DNA from: Mycobacterium sp. E3251
GTDB lineage: Bacteria; Actinomycetota; Actinomycetes; Mycobacteriales; Mycobacteriaceae
Direction: 5' to 3'
DNA length: 41,438 nt
Assembly: GCF_001666835.1 (NCBI RefSeq)
Contig: NZ_LZJF01000193.1
Span: 1 to 41,438 of the forward strand
Shown here: piece after piece, positions 7,457 through 15,686 of the stretch
Layout of the letters: each line of letters opens with the position of its first letter
Position numbering within the stretch: the first letter of the stretch is position 1
Translations under genes and position numbers: made by a program
The notes under the pieces: generated by a model
Told to the model about the DNA's origin: nothing
Database searches by the model: none
Seen by the model: only the letters and a program-made list of their open reading frames with translations

Positions 7457-8239
7457 GTGGGCATGCTGTCTGGTCTTGCGCCGTGGATCGCTTACTGGGT
7501 GCTGGTCGGTAACGTCCCGTTCCCTGCCTCGGCGTTGGCGGGGCTGGCGATCGCAGCCATTGCGATGGTGGTCGGGAGCCTCACCGGCAAACCCGAGCGG
7601 ACGTTCGAAATCGGTTCTGCCGCCGTATTTGTGGTGCTCACCGGTCTGACTTTCGCGCGGGATGAGTGGTTCGCCCAGCGGTGGATGCTGCCGCTCAGCG
7701 TCGCCGGGTTCCTCGTGGTGACCCTGGCCGGAACGCTGACCGGCAAGCCGTTCGTGCGCGCGTTCGTGGCCGCGGAACAACCCGCCGACGTCACCAAGAC
7801 CGAGCTATTCGGAAGGGTCGTCAGCGTCCTGAGCTGGATCTGGGTGGGAACGGCGACGGGCATGACGGTGTCGTCGGCGATCCCGCCGATCGTGCGCGGT
7901 GACGCCACCACCCTGGACACCAAGACCCCGTTGTCGTACGTGTGTTACTGGCTTATCCCGTTCACGCTATTGGCCCTGGCGGCACTGGCATCGCGGTTCC
8001 TGCCCGAGCGGATGCTGGCCGGCATCGACGATGTCGCGCGAGAAACCTCGTTCGTCGCGTACGACGAGGCCACCATCGACGAGCTGTACTTCCTCGCCCA
8101 GGAACACGCGAACCGGGAGGTCGGCCCCGGCAAGGAGGCCTACAACGTCAAGGTCGGGGGCATGGGCACCCCGTTGACCGGGGATGAGTCCCGCAAGTCG
8201 TGGCCCTCGACCTACAAGGTGCGCGACAAACGGCGCTGA
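7457..8239 (+). CDS. Integral membrane protein of unknown function
   Basis: About 260 residues. Hydrophobic segments suggest five or six membrane helices: LSGLAPWIAYWVLVG, ALAGLAIAAIAMVVG, SAAVFVVLTGLTF, LPLSVAGFLVVTLAG, VSVLSWIWVGTATGMTVSS and WLIPFTLLALAALAS. A cytosolic tail of about 70 residues follows, rich in charged residues (IDELYFLAQEHANREVG). No catalytic motif or family is recognised. The start is uncertain: GTG 7457 fits a leaderless transcript, ATG 7463 is two codons later, and the frame is open from 7427. Divergent from the CheB-like gene and 60 bp upstream of the dienelactone hydrolase operon. Confidence 0.7.
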   Translation: MGMLSGLAPWIAYWVLVGNVPFPASALAGLAIAAIAMVVGSLTGKPERTFEIGSAAVFVVLTGLTFARDEWFAQRWMLPLSVAGFLVVTLAGTLTGKPFVRAFVAAEQPADVTKTELFGRVVSVLSWIWVGTATGMTVSSAIPPIVRGDATTLDTKTPLSYVCYWLIPFTLLALAALASRFLPERMLAGIDDVARETSFVAYDEATIDELYFLAQEHANREVGPGKEAYNVKVGGMGTPLTGDESRKSWPSTYKVRDKRR

Positions 8240-8257
8240 ACGCGCGAGGGTGTCCGA

Positions 8258-8278
8258 TACGTTGGTTGCGGCCAACCA
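8258..8278 (+). promoter_or_regulatory. Candidate -10 with overlapping palindrome upstream of the hydrolase operon
   Basis: TACGTT (8258-8263, TANNNT) overlaps by one base the palindrome TGGTTGcggcCAACCA (8263-8278, 6-bp arms). The palindrome would cover the predicted transcription start of the operon that begins at 8300, the usual place for a repressor operator. No regulator gene is adjacent. By eye only. Confidence 0.35.
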
Positions 8279-8299
8279 CGGAGCCCCAAAGGAGTTGCG

Positions 8300-9055
8300 A
8301 TGAACGCGCTCAGCCCAGACGCCATCCGGGCGGAAACCATCACCATCACCGGCCACGGCGGCGACGAGATTGAGGCGTACCGGGCCATGCCGCTCGCCGA
8401 GGGGTCGCGCGGCGGAGTCGTGTGGATCCATCACATGCCCGGCTACGACCGCGAAACCAAGGAGTTCGTCCGTCGACTCGCCGTCAGCGGTTACCACGCC
8501 GTGGCCCCGAACCTCTATTCGCGCGAGGCACCCGGTGCGTCGCCCGACGACGCGGCGGCGGCGGCACGGGCCGCCGGCGGTGTGCCCGACGAGCGGCTGG
8601 TCGGCGATGTCGCGGGTGCGGTCGAGCACCTGCGTTCCCTGCCGGGGGCCAATGGCAAGTTCGGCGTCATCGGGCACTGCTCGGGCGGGCGGCACGCCTA
8701 CCTGGCGGCGTGCTCGCTGCCGTTCGACGCCGCGGTGGACTGCTACGGCGCGTTCATCGTCGAGGATCCGCCGGAGGGCATGCCCAAGGCCATGAAGCCG
8801 ATCCTGCAGCTGGCGCCGAACCTGAGCTGCCCGCTACTCGGCCTGTTCGGGCTCGACGACCGCTTCCCGGCGCCGCCCGCGGTGGCCGCCCTGGACGAGG
8901 AGCTGACGAGGCTGAACAAGCCGCACGAGTTCCACTCCTACCAGGGCGCGGGGCACTCGTTCTTCTCCGTCGACCGGCCCGCCTACCGGCCGGAGGCGGC
9001 CGTGGACGGCTGGCGGCGCATCGACGACTTCTTCGCCGCCCAGCTGAAAGGTTAG
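8300..9055 (+). CDS. Dienelactone hydrolase family protein
   Basis: 251 residues, the usual length for the family. Alpha/beta hydrolase fold with the dienelactone hydrolase nucleophile elbow GHCSGG (Cys127), acid residue in LFGLDDRFP (Asp186 or 187) and His219 in GAGHSFF. Family knowledge: these enzymes hydrolyse lactones or activated esters such as dienelactone; the true substrate here is unknown. ATG at 8300 has AAAGGAG about 6 nt upstream. First gene of a compact operon: the next gene starts 13 nt after its stop, and the third overlaps the second by 4 nt. Confidence 0.88.
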   Translation: MNALSPDAIRAETITITGHGGDEIEAYRAMPLAEGSRGGVVWIHHMPGYDRETKEFVRRLAVSGYHAVAPNLYSREAPGASPDDAAAAARAAGGVPDERLVGDVAGAVEHLRSLPGANGKFGVIGHCSGGRHAYLAACSLPFDAAVDCYGAFIVEDPPEGMPKAMKPILQLAPNLSCPLLGLFGLDDRFPAPPAVAALDEELTRLNKPHEFHSYQGAGHSFFSVDRPAYRPEAAVDGWRRIDDFFAAQLKG

Positions 9056-9067
9056 GTTCCGCCCCCC

Positions 9068-9343
9068 ATGTGCACCTATCTCACCGAACACGTCGGAATC
9101 GACGGCAGCGGCAAGGGCGCCACGGGGTGGTTCGGCGCCAGCCGCGCGACGGTCTACGTCGATCACCCCGTCCACGCGCCCTACGGCCACACCGTCAACA
9201 TCGACGTGATCAACCCCGAACTCGGGCCGTCGGCGCGGGTGGCGCTGGAACTCACCGAGGAGAGCGCGCTCGCGCTGGCCGACGCCATCCGCAAGGCGAT
9301 CGCCCATGCGCCGGCCGGGCTCGCGTCCAAGGACCAGGCGTGA
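9068..9343 (+). CDS. Small conserved protein (DUF6295-like)
   Basis: 91 residues starting MCTYLTEHVGIDGSGKGATGW. The early Cys and His, a glycine-rich turn (GSGKGATGWFG) and VYVDHPVHAP resemble small actinobacterial proteins of the DUF6295 type; this assignment is from memory. A helical C-terminus (ALALADAIRKAIAHA) ends the protein. Second gene of the operon; its TGA overlaps the GTG of the DUF427 gene (GTGA, 9340-9343), which implies translational coupling. Function unknown. Confidence 0.75.
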   Translation: MCTYLTEHVGIDGSGKGATGWFGASRATVYVDHPVHAPYGHTVNIDVINPELGPSARVALELTEESALALADAIRKAIAHAPAGLASKDQA

Positions 9344-10110
9344 CCGCCGACCGGGGCTACCCGCAGATGGCCGCTGAGCGCGGCAGGGTCGAGCCCGCGC
9401 CGCGCCGGGTGCGTGGCTACCTCGGGGACGCGCTGGTCTTCGACACCACGGCGGCCCTGTATGTGTGGGAGGTCCCGTACTACCCGCAGTACTACATCCC
9501 GCTGGCCGATGTCCGTGCGGAGTTCCTGCACGACGAAAACCATTCGCAGAAAGTGCAATTCGGTCCGTCGCGGTTACACTCCCTAGTGGGTGCCGGGGAG
9601 GCCCATCCGTCGGCCGCGCGCGTGTTCGATACCGACGGTGGCGGCTCGGTGGCCGGAATGGTCCGATTCGAATGGAATCCGTTGCGGTGGTTCGAGGAAG
9701 ACGAACCCATCTACGGCCACCCGCGCAATCCGTATTCGCGGGTTGACGCGCTGCGCTCACACCGACATGTTCGGGTGGAGCTGGACGGAATAGTGCTGGC
9801 CGACACCAGGTCTCCGGTTCTGCTGTTCGAAACTGGTTTGCCCACAAGGTATTACATCGACCCGACTGACATCGCGTTCGCGCATCTGGAACCCAGCTCC
9901 ACGCAGACGCTGTGCCCGTACAAGGGCGTCACGTCGGGTTACTGGTCGGTACGGTCGGGTGATGCCCTGCATCCGGACCTGGCCTGGACGTATCACTACC
10001 CGTTGCCCGCGGTCGGCCAGATCGCCGGTCTGGTGGCGTTTTACAACGAAAAGCTGGACATCTTCGTCGACGGGGGTGCACTGCCCCGGCCACGCACCCA
10101 ATTCAGTTAG
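9340..10110 (+). CDS. Tandem DUF427 domain protein (Rv1056-like)
   Basis: 256 residues with two DUF427-type halves. The first (about 25-65) contains LVFDTTAALYVWEVPYYPQYYIPLADV. The second (about 140-245) contains GIVLADTRSPVLLFE, TRYYIDPTDI, TLCPYKGVTSGYW and a terminal EKLDIFVDG, the signature of the family. DUF427 proteins are small cytosolic beta-rich proteins without a firm function. The GTG start at 9340 overlaps the previous stop by 4 nt; the longer frame back to 8422 is the shadow of the hydrolase gene. From gene order it corresponds to H37Rv Rv1056. It contains a rare TTA codon at 9574-9576. Confidence 0.82.
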   Translation: MTADRGYPQMAAERGRVEPAPRRVRGYLGDALVFDTTAALYVWEVPYYPQYYIPLADVRAEFLHDENHSQKVQFGPSRLHSLVGAGEAHPSAARVFDTDGGGSVAGMVRFEWNPLRWFEEDEPIYGHPRNPYSRVDALRSHRHVRVELDGIVLADTRSPVLLFETGLPTRYYIDPTDIAFAHLEPSSTQTLCPYKGVTSGYWSVRSGDALHPDLAWTYHYPLPAVGQIAGLVAFYNEKLDIFVDGGALPRPRTQFS

Positions 10111-10280
10111 CCGACGCGGTGTGATCTTTCCCTCTTCGCGCCCGGACCCTGAGAATTTCTTAATCCGGACAACTCCACCGCGCTGACCGGGGACGTTAGC
10201 GACGAACGCGAAATCCGCCGGAAGCGCGTTTGCGTCAGTTTCGCTACGGGTAAGCGACTGCGATACAGCGTAATTGAAAG

Positions 10281-10297
10281 CCTGAGCAGAACCTGAG
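10281..10297. promoter_or_regulatory. CCTGAG direct repeats in the 376-bp upstream region of the beta-propeller gene
   Basis: CCTGAG occurs at 10281-10286 and 10292-10297, 11 bp apart (one helical turn), and again at 10148-10153. From memory, MprA binds loose direct repeats containing CTCAGG (the reverse complement), and the H37Rv homologue Rv1057 is an MprAB/SigE stress target, so these repeats are candidates for that site. The stretch 10111-10487 holds no gene I can support. TTGACG (10340-10345) and TAGACT (10360-10365) form a weak promoter candidate with only 14 bp between them. Confidence 0.35.
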
Positions 10298-10487
10298 TGC
10301 GCGGGGTGACGTAGCTAACGTCGGGGGACTTCATTAGTTTTGACGCGATTTTCGGCCGGTAGACTCGCAAAACCAGTCGCGTCAGCGCCTTTCGGTGCTG
10401 AGATCCTCCTGGATCCGGCGGCCGAATTGTCGCGCAAGTCCCGGCGAGTTCGCCTCCGCGCCGACAACATAGCAAAGGCGGTGCAGC

Positions 10488-11549
10488 GTGAGCGGTGTAA
10501 ACGACCGCAAGGCCTTCCAGGACGATCGAGACGAGCGGGTGTTCAGGTTCGACGACGCCCCGGTCGTCCACATCCCGGTGCGAAACGGTCCGATCAGCGA
10601 CATCGGCGTCAGCCCCGACGGCACTCGGCTGGTGGTGGCGAATCACGGCCGCGACACGATATCGATCATCGACACCGACGCGCGTCGGGTGGTGCAGACC
10701 ATCGGCGTCAACGAACCGTTCGCGATAGCCATGAGCGGCGGGGCCTCCCCCCGCGCCTACATCAGCACCGCGTCCTTCTCCTATGACTCCATCGACGTCG
10801 TCGACCTCACCACGAACGCGCGAATCGCGACCCATCCGCTGGCCGACAGCGTGAGCGATCTGACCGTGAGTGCCGACGGGAGGTTCGTTTACGCCAGCCG
10901 GAACGGCGCCCACGGCGCCGATGTTTCGGTCGTGGACCCCACCACGGACGACTTGCAGGTGATCGAACTCGCCGCCACGCCCGGCACGACCGCGGACTGC
11001 GTGCGCCTCAGCCCCGACGGACGCCACCTGTACGCGGCCACCAACGGGCCGTCCGGTGGCGAGCTCGTCGTCATCGAAACTGGGTCGCGGGCCGACATCG
11101 TCGGCGCCTACGAGCTGGGTTTGCCGATCCGCGACGTCGCGCTGAGCGACGACGGCGCCACGGCCTATGTGGCCAGTTGTGGCCCCGTCGTCGGCGCGGT
11201 GCTCGACGTCATCGACACCCGGGCCCGCAAGATCACCGGGACCCGCAAGCTCAGCGAGCTCGCCGGTCCGCTCACTCGTTTGTCGCTCAGCCGCGACGGC
11301 CGCCGCGCCTACCTGGTCAGCGACGACCACGTCGCCGTGGTCTGCACGCGAACCCACGACGTCATCGGCGACATCGCGGCGGCGAACGGCCCGTCCTGCG
11401 TGGTCGAGAGCTCCGACGGCAGGTACCTCTACATCGCCGGTCATTCCGGAGTGGTCACCGTCGTGCCGATCGCCGCGGGCGGGGGACCGGCTGAGGCATC
11501 GACCGCTCGGCTGCCCGCACTGGCTCAGCGGGAACCCGTACTCGCCTAG
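10488..11549 (+). CDS. Seven-bladed beta-propeller (YVTN-type) protein, Rv1057-like
   Basis: 353 residues made of repeated blades of about 42-48 residues. Each carries SPDGTRLVVAN..DTISIIDT or SPDGRHLYAATNG..GELVVIET patterns (SDIGVSPDG, SDLTVSADG, VRLSPDG, VALSDDG, LSLSRDG). Such proteins scaffold interactions or bind ligands; no catalytic site is visible and no signal peptide is seen. GTG at 10488 has AAAGGCGG about 7 nt upstream. The H37Rv orthologue (Rv1057, slightly longer) is known as a stress-induced gene under MprAB and SigE; the repeats upstream are consistent with similar control, which is inference here. Confidence 0.82.
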   Translation: MSGVNDRKAFQDDRDERVFRFDDAPVVHIPVRNGPISDIGVSPDGTRLVVANHGRDTISIIDTDARRVVQTIGVNEPFAIAMSGGASPRAYISTASFSYDSIDVVDLTTNARIATHPLADSVSDLTVSADGRFVYASRNGAHGADVSVVDPTTDDLQVIELAATPGTTADCVRLSPDGRHLYAATNGPSGGELVVIETGSRADIVGAYELGLPIRDVALSDDGATAYVASCGPVVGAVLDVIDTRARKITGTRKLSELAGPLTRLSLSRDGRRAYLVSDDHVAVVCTRTHDVIGDIAAANGPSCVVESSDGRYLYIAGHSGVVTVVPIAAGGGPAEASTARLPALAQREPVLA

Positions 11550-11697
11550 GGTGATCGCCGACGCCGGCGCCGAACTCGGGCTTAGGGTGGAGGCTGCCGG
11601 CGGCGGCTCATCGCCTCCGGCCCGGGATGCGGCCACGCCGCGTCTCGACGGTTGATATCAGGCGAACGCTGCGCCGGGATCCAAAGGCGGTACCTCA

Positions 11698-13329
11698 ATG
11701 GACAGCACGATGCAGGACTTTCCGTTGACGATCACCGCGATCATGCGGCACGGCTGCGGTCTGCACGGCGAGCGCACGGTCACCACCGCCACCGATGATG
11801 GCTATCGGCAGATCAGCTACCGCGAACTCGGTCACGACGCCGCTCGGCTGGCGAACGGATTGCGCCGCCTCGGCATCGACGGGGACCAGCGGGTGGCGAC
11901 GTTCATGTGGAACAACGCCGAACACCTGACCACCTACCTCGCGGTGCCGTCGATGGGCGCCGTGTTGCACACCCTCAACATCCGCCTCTTCGCCGAGCAG
12001 ATCGCCTACGTCGCCAACGAAGCCGAAGACCAGGTGGTGCTGGTCGATATGTCGCTGGCCAAGCTGCTCGCCCCGGTGCTGGGCGACCTCAAGACCGTGC
12101 ACACCGTGATCGCGGTGGGGGAGGGTGACATCGCCCCGTTCGAGGGGTCGGACAAGACCGTGCTGCGGTATGCCGACGTGCTCGCGGGGGAATCCACCGA
12201 GTTCGACTGGCCGCAGATCGACGAGAAGTCCGCAGCCGCGATGTGCTACACCAGCGGCACCACCGGAAACCCGAAAGGTGTTGTCTATAGCCACCGTTCG
12301 AGCTACCTGCACACCATGGCGGCCTGCACCACCAATGGCATCGGCGTGGGTTCCATCGACAGTGTGCTGCCGATCGTGCCGATGTTCCACGCCAACGCGT
12401 GGGGCCTGCCCTACGCCGCCCTGATGGCCGGCTCCGACCTCGTCTTGCCCGACCGCCACCTCGACGCGCGGTCGCTGATTCGCATGGTGGAAGACCAGCG
12501 GCCGACCGTGGCGGGCGCGGTGCCCACCATCTGGAACGACGTCCTGCATCGGCTGGAGGAAGAACCCGGCCACGACATGTCGTCGTTGCGGCTGGTGGTC
12601 TGCGGGGGCTCGGCCGTTCCGGTGTCGCTGATGCGCACCTTCGAGGAGAACCACGGCGTTCAGATCCGGCAATTGTGGGGCATGACGGAAACGTCCCCGA
12701 TGGCCACCATGGCCTGGCCCCCGCCGGGAACCCCGGAGGACCAGCACTGGGCGTTCCGCGCCACCCAGGGCCAACCGGTTTGCGGCGTGGAGATGCGGAT
12801 CGTCGACGACGAAGGCCAGGTGCTGCCGAACGACGGTGAGGCCGTGGGCGAGGTGGAAGTCCGCGGCCCGTGGATCGCCGGCTCGTACTACCTGACGGCC
12901 GACGACTCAAAGTTCGACTCCGGCTGGTTGCGCACCGGCGACGTCGGACGGCTCGACGAACGGGGTTTCGTCACCCTGACCGACCGGGCCAAGGACGTCA
13001 TCAAGTCCGGTGGCGAGTGGATCTCATCGGTCGAGCTGGAGAACAACTTGATCGGGCACCCACATGTGGTCGAGGCCGCGGTGGTCGGCGTGCCCGACGA
13101 GCGGTGGCAGGAGCGGCCGCTGGCCGTCGTGGTGGCCAAGGAGGGCACCACCGTCAGCGCCGAGGACCTGCGAAAGTTCCTCGCTGAGAAGGTGGTTCGC
13201 TGGTGGCTGCCCGAGCGGTGGGCATTCGTCGAGGAGATTCCGCGCACCAGCGTCGGCAAGTACGACAAGAAGGCCATCCGCGCGCGCTACGCCGAGCATG
13301 GCTACTGGGTGGTCGAGGCCCGGGACTGA
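11698..13329 (+). CDS. fadD14: Fatty-acid-CoA ligase FadD14
   Basis: 543 residues, a full-length AMP-forming acyl-CoA synthetase. The P-loop-like motif YTSGTTGNPKGVVYSHRS lies near 182-199, LWGMTETSP near 325, GWLRTGDVG near 408, DVIKSGGEWISSVELE near 432-447, and the C-terminal catalytic lysine is in GKYDKKAIR. It activates fatty acids to acyl-adenylate and then acyl-CoA. The start with an acidic N-terminus (MDSTMQDFPLTITAI) and ATG at 11698 has AAAGGCGG upstream. Length and order match H37Rv Rv1058. The 148-bp gap before it is short and holds nothing clear. Confidence 0.92.
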   Translation: MDSTMQDFPLTITAIMRHGCGLHGERTVTTATDDGYRQISYRELGHDAARLANGLRRLGIDGDQRVATFMWNNAEHLTTYLAVPSMGAVLHTLNIRLFAEQIAYVANEAEDQVVLVDMSLAKLLAPVLGDLKTVHTVIAVGEGDIAPFEGSDKTVLRYADVLAGESTEFDWPQIDEKSAAAMCYTSGTTGNPKGVVYSHRSSYLHTMAACTTNGIGVGSIDSVLPIVPMFHANAWGLPYAALMAGSDLVLPDRHLDARSLIRMVEDQRPTVAGAVPTIWNDVLHRLEEEPGHDMSSLRLVVCGGSAVPVSLMRTFEENHGVQIRQLWGMTETSPMATMAWPPPGTPEDQHWAFRATQGQPVCGVEMRIVDDEGQVLPNDGEAVGEVEVRGPWIAGSYYLTADDSKFDSGWLRTGDVGRLDERGFVTLTDRAKDVIKSGGEWISSVELENNLIGHPHVVEAAVVGVPDERWQERPLAVVVAKEGTTVSAEDLRKFLAEKVVRWWLPERWAFVEEIPRTSVGKYDKKAIRARYAEHGYWVVEARD

Positions 13330-13370
13330 GGGCGAGTCTCCGCGAATAACCCAGGGCAGGAAGGAGCCTC

Positions 13371-13844
13371 ATGCCCCAGCCCCTCGTCGTCGAACAATCG
13401 CACGTGGTGGCCGTCGCGCCCGACGCGGCGTTTCACGGCACCCTGCCCATCCCGCTGCCCGAGATCTTCGGCCGGTGGTATGGGCCGATACCGCCGATCA
13501 AGGAGGTGCGGAGCCAGACCGGCGCCTGGGATGCGGCGGGTCAGAGCCGCACCATCATCCTGGCCGGCGGCGGCAGCGCGCGCGAAGACCTGACCAGCGT
13601 CGACCCGCCGCGATCGTTCGGCTACCGGCTCACCCAGATCCACGGTCCGATGGCGCTGCTGGTCGGCTCGGTCACCGGTGAGTGGCTTTTTACCCCGACC
13701 GCTGGCGGCACCGAGATCACCTGGCGCTGGGCCATTTACCCGAAATCCGTCCTGTCCGCACCGGGCCTGCCGCTCTTCGGGATGCTGTGGAAGCGCTACG
13801 CACGCCGGGTGCTGATCGACCTCGCCGAGGTGTTGACCCGCTGA
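13371..13844 (+). CDS. SRPBCC-like conserved protein (Rv1060-like)
   Basis: 157 residues. The pattern of an early strand (VVAVAPDAAFHGTLPIPLPEIF), a middle beta region with charged turns (GEWLFTPTAGGTEITWRWAIYP) and a long C-terminal helix (FGMLWKRYARRVLIDLAEVL) fits the SRPBCC/START-like lipid-binding fold, often found beside acyl-CoA enzymes. No catalytic residues are obvious. ATG at 13371 has AGGAAGGAG upstream, 41 nt after fadD14, so they are probably one transcript. Length agrees with H37Rv Rv1060 from memory. Confidence 0.75.
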   Translation: MPQPLVVEQSHVVAVAPDAAFHGTLPIPLPEIFGRWYGPIPPIKEVRSQTGAWDAAGQSRTIILAGGGSAREDLTSVDPPRSFGYRLTQIHGPMALLVGSVTGEWLFTPTAGGTEITWRWAIYPKSVLSAPGLPLFGMLWKRYARRVLIDLAEVLTR

Positions 13845-13851
13845 AGCTGGG

Positions 13852-13857
13852 TACCGT
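13852..13857 (+). promoter_or_regulatory. Candidate -10 for a leaderless amidotransferase transcript
   Basis: TACCGT (TANNNT) begins 7 nt after the previous stop codon and ends 7 nt before the ATG at 13865. No Shine-Dalgarno is present, so a leaderless transcript is plausible. Confidence 0.4.
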
Positions 13858-13864
13858 CGAGACC

Positions 13865-14749
13865 ATGTGTCGACTTTTCGGGCTGCATGCCGGGACCGAC
13901 GTTTGCACGGCGACGTTCTGGTTGTTGGACGCCCCGGACAGCCTCGCCGATCAGAGCCGAAGGAACCCGGACGGCACTGGCCTTGGGGTCTTCGACGGCC
14001 TCGGGCGGCCGCAGCTGGACAAGCAACCCATGGCGGCCTGGGAGGACGCCGCCTTCGCCACCGAAGCCCACGAGTTGACCGGCACCACCTTCATCGCGCA
14101 CGTGCGTTACGCCACGACCGGTGCGCTCGACGTCCGCAACACCCACCCGTTCCTGCAGGACGGCCGGATCTTTGCGCACAACGGCGTGCTGGAGGGGCTG
14201 GACGCTCTCGATGAACGGCTCCGCGAGGTCGGCACCGACGATCTGGTCCTGGGCGACACCGATTCCGAGCGGGTGTTCGCGTTGGTCACCGCCTCGATCC
14301 GGGCACTCGACGGTGACGTGACCGCCGGCCTGACCGATGCGATGAAATGGCTTGCCTCCAATGTGCCGATCTATGCGGTCAACGTGCTACTGAGCACGGC
14401 GACCGACATGTGGGCGCTGCGGTATCCCGAAACCCATGAGCTTTACGTCATGGATCGGTCCGCCGAAGCGCCGACGGAGGCCCCGAAATTCGATCTGCGC
14501 ACCAAGCGAATTCACGCGCGGTCGGAACATCTGTGCACGCGCCCGTCGGTCGTGTTCGCCACCGAACGCATGGACGACGACCCCCGCTGGCGGCTGCTCG
14601 AGCCGGGTGAGCTGCTCCATATCGACGCCGCGCTGCAAGTCGAACGCAGTCTGATACTGCCCGACCCGCCCGCGCACCTGCTGCGTCGGGAGGAGCTGAG
14701 CGCGCGGGCGCAGGAATCGCAGCACGCGCTGCCGGTCGCCCGGCGCTAG
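13865..14749 (+). CDS. Class II glutamine amidotransferase (YafJ/Rv1061-like)
   Basis: 294 residues beginning MCRLFG. Cys2 would become the N-terminal nucleophile after Met removal, the hallmark of Ntn-type class II amidotransferases. The expected HVRYATTG (oxyanion arginine region) near 79-86, FAHNGVLEG near 103-111 and GDTDSERVFALV near 133-144 are all present. The domain has no synthase partner, as in the stand-alone YafJ/EgtC type; the acceptor is unknown. The start is fixed by Cys2, so the longer frame from 13682 is rejected. Matches H37Rv Rv1061 in place. Confidence 0.88.
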   Translation: MCRLFGLHAGTDVCTATFWLLDAPDSLADQSRRNPDGTGLGVFDGLGRPQLDKQPMAAWEDAAFATEAHELTGTTFIAHVRYATTGALDVRNTHPFLQDGRIFAHNGVLEGLDALDERLREVGTDDLVLGDTDSERVFALVTASIRALDGDVTAGLTDAMKWLASNVPIYAVNVLLSTATDMWALRYPETHELYVMDRSAEAPTEAPKFDLRTKRIHARSEHLCTRPSVVFATERMDDDPRWRLLEPGELLHIDAALQVERSLILPDPPAHLLRREELSARAQESQHALPVARR

Positions 14750-14779
14750 CCCAATGCCGGCCTGGCAGAGTGGGTGGGC

Positions 14780-15649
14780 GTGACAACCAGACGAGCGCTT
14801 GTGCTGGCGGGTGGGGGAATAGCGGGAATAGCCTGGGAGACAGGCGTTTTGCGCGGAATCGCCGATGTGTCGCCGACGGTGGCCGACTTGTTGCTGGGTT
14901 CGGACGTGCTGGTGGGGACGTCTGCGGGCTCCGCCGTCGCCGCGCAGATCGGCACCGGCAGCACGCTCGACGTGCTGTTCGACCGGCAGGTCGCCGAATC
15001 GTCGGCCGAGATCGATTCCGGGGTCGACGTCGAGGAGATCACCGAAATGTTCCTGGCGGCCCTGGTGGAGCCCTTTGTGGATCCGTTGAACAAGACCCGG
15101 CAACAGATGCAGCGGATCGGGGCTGTGGCTTCGGCGACGAAAACCGTTCCGCCGCCGGTGCGCCGCGAGGTGATCGCCCAGCGCCTACCGTCGCACCACT
15201 GGCCCGATCGGGCGCTGCGGATCACCGCGATCGACGTGGAAACCGGCGAGTTGGTGGTTTTCGATCGCGAATCCGGCGTCGACCTCGTCGATGCGGTGGC
15301 GGCCAGCTGCGCGGTACCCGGGGCGTGGCCGCCCGTGGCGATCGCTGGCCGCCGCTACATGGACGGCGGGATCGCCAGCTCGGTCAACCTCGGCGCGGCA
15401 GGCGACTGCGACACGGCGGTGGTGCTGGTGCCGTCGGGCGTGGACACGCCGTCGGCGTTCGGCGACGGGCCGGCCGCGGAGATCTCCGCCTTCGCGGGCA
15501 CGACGTACGCGGTGTTCGCGGACGCCGACTCGCTGGCGGCCTTCGGGCCCAACCCGTTGGACCCCGCCTGTCGCGTCGTGTCGGCATTGGCGGGACGCGA
15601 GCAGGGCCGCCGCGAAGCTCGGGGCGTCGCGCGCTTCCTGGGCGTCTGA
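14780..15649 (+). CDS. Patatin-like phospholipase (Rv1062-like)
   Basis: 289 residues. The patatin elements are in order: the glycine-rich oxyanion loop LAGGGIAGIAWE (9-20), nucleophile GTSAG (Ser48) and the dyad Asp in MDGGIASS (Asp195). These are serine lipid acyl hydrolases acting on phospholipids or other acyl esters. No signal peptide is seen. The GTG at 14780 starts directly at TTRRALVLAGGG; GTG at 14774 is possible. It lies 30 nt after the amidotransferase and points towards a second, divergent patatin encoded on the other strand. Confidence 0.87.
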   Translation: MTTRRALVLAGGGIAGIAWETGVLRGIADVSPTVADLLLGSDVLVGTSAGSAVAAQIGTGSTLDVLFDRQVAESSAEIDSGVDVEEITEMFLAALVEPFVDPLNKTRQQMQRIGAVASATKTVPPPVRREVIAQRLPSHHWPDRALRITAIDVETGELVVFDRESGVDLVDAVAASCAVPGAWPPVAIAGRRYMDGGIASSVNLGAAGDCDTAVVLVPSGVDTPSAFGDGPAAEISAFAGTTYAVFADADSLAAFGPNPLDPACRVVSALAGREQGRREARGVARFLGV

Positions 15650-15665
15650 TCGAGCCGGGACGTAA

Positions 15666-15682
15666 CGCGCTGCGGCAGCGCG
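15666..15682 (+). terminator. Hairpin between the convergent patatin genes
   Basis: CGCGCTG (15666-15672) pairs with CAGCGCG (15676-15682) around a 3-nt loop, followed by GGTTT. It is placed 17-33 nt after one stop and 4 nt before the facing one, so it could end either gene. The T-run is weak. Confidence 0.45.
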
Positions 15683-15686
15683 GGTT

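Noticed and set aside
8422..9339. N-terminal extension of the DUF427 protein to 562 codons
   Set aside because: This part is the out-of-frame shadow of the dienelactone hydrolase; GTG 9340 overlapping the previous stop is a normal start.
10289..10322. SigE promoter (GGAAC...CGTT) before the beta-propeller gene
   Set aside because: A GAACC is present but no CGTT lies at the required distance.
10107..11636. 509-codon minus-strand open frame opposite the beta-propeller gene
   Set aside because: Repetitive Val/Gly/Asp content mirrors the propeller repeats; no start signal or family.
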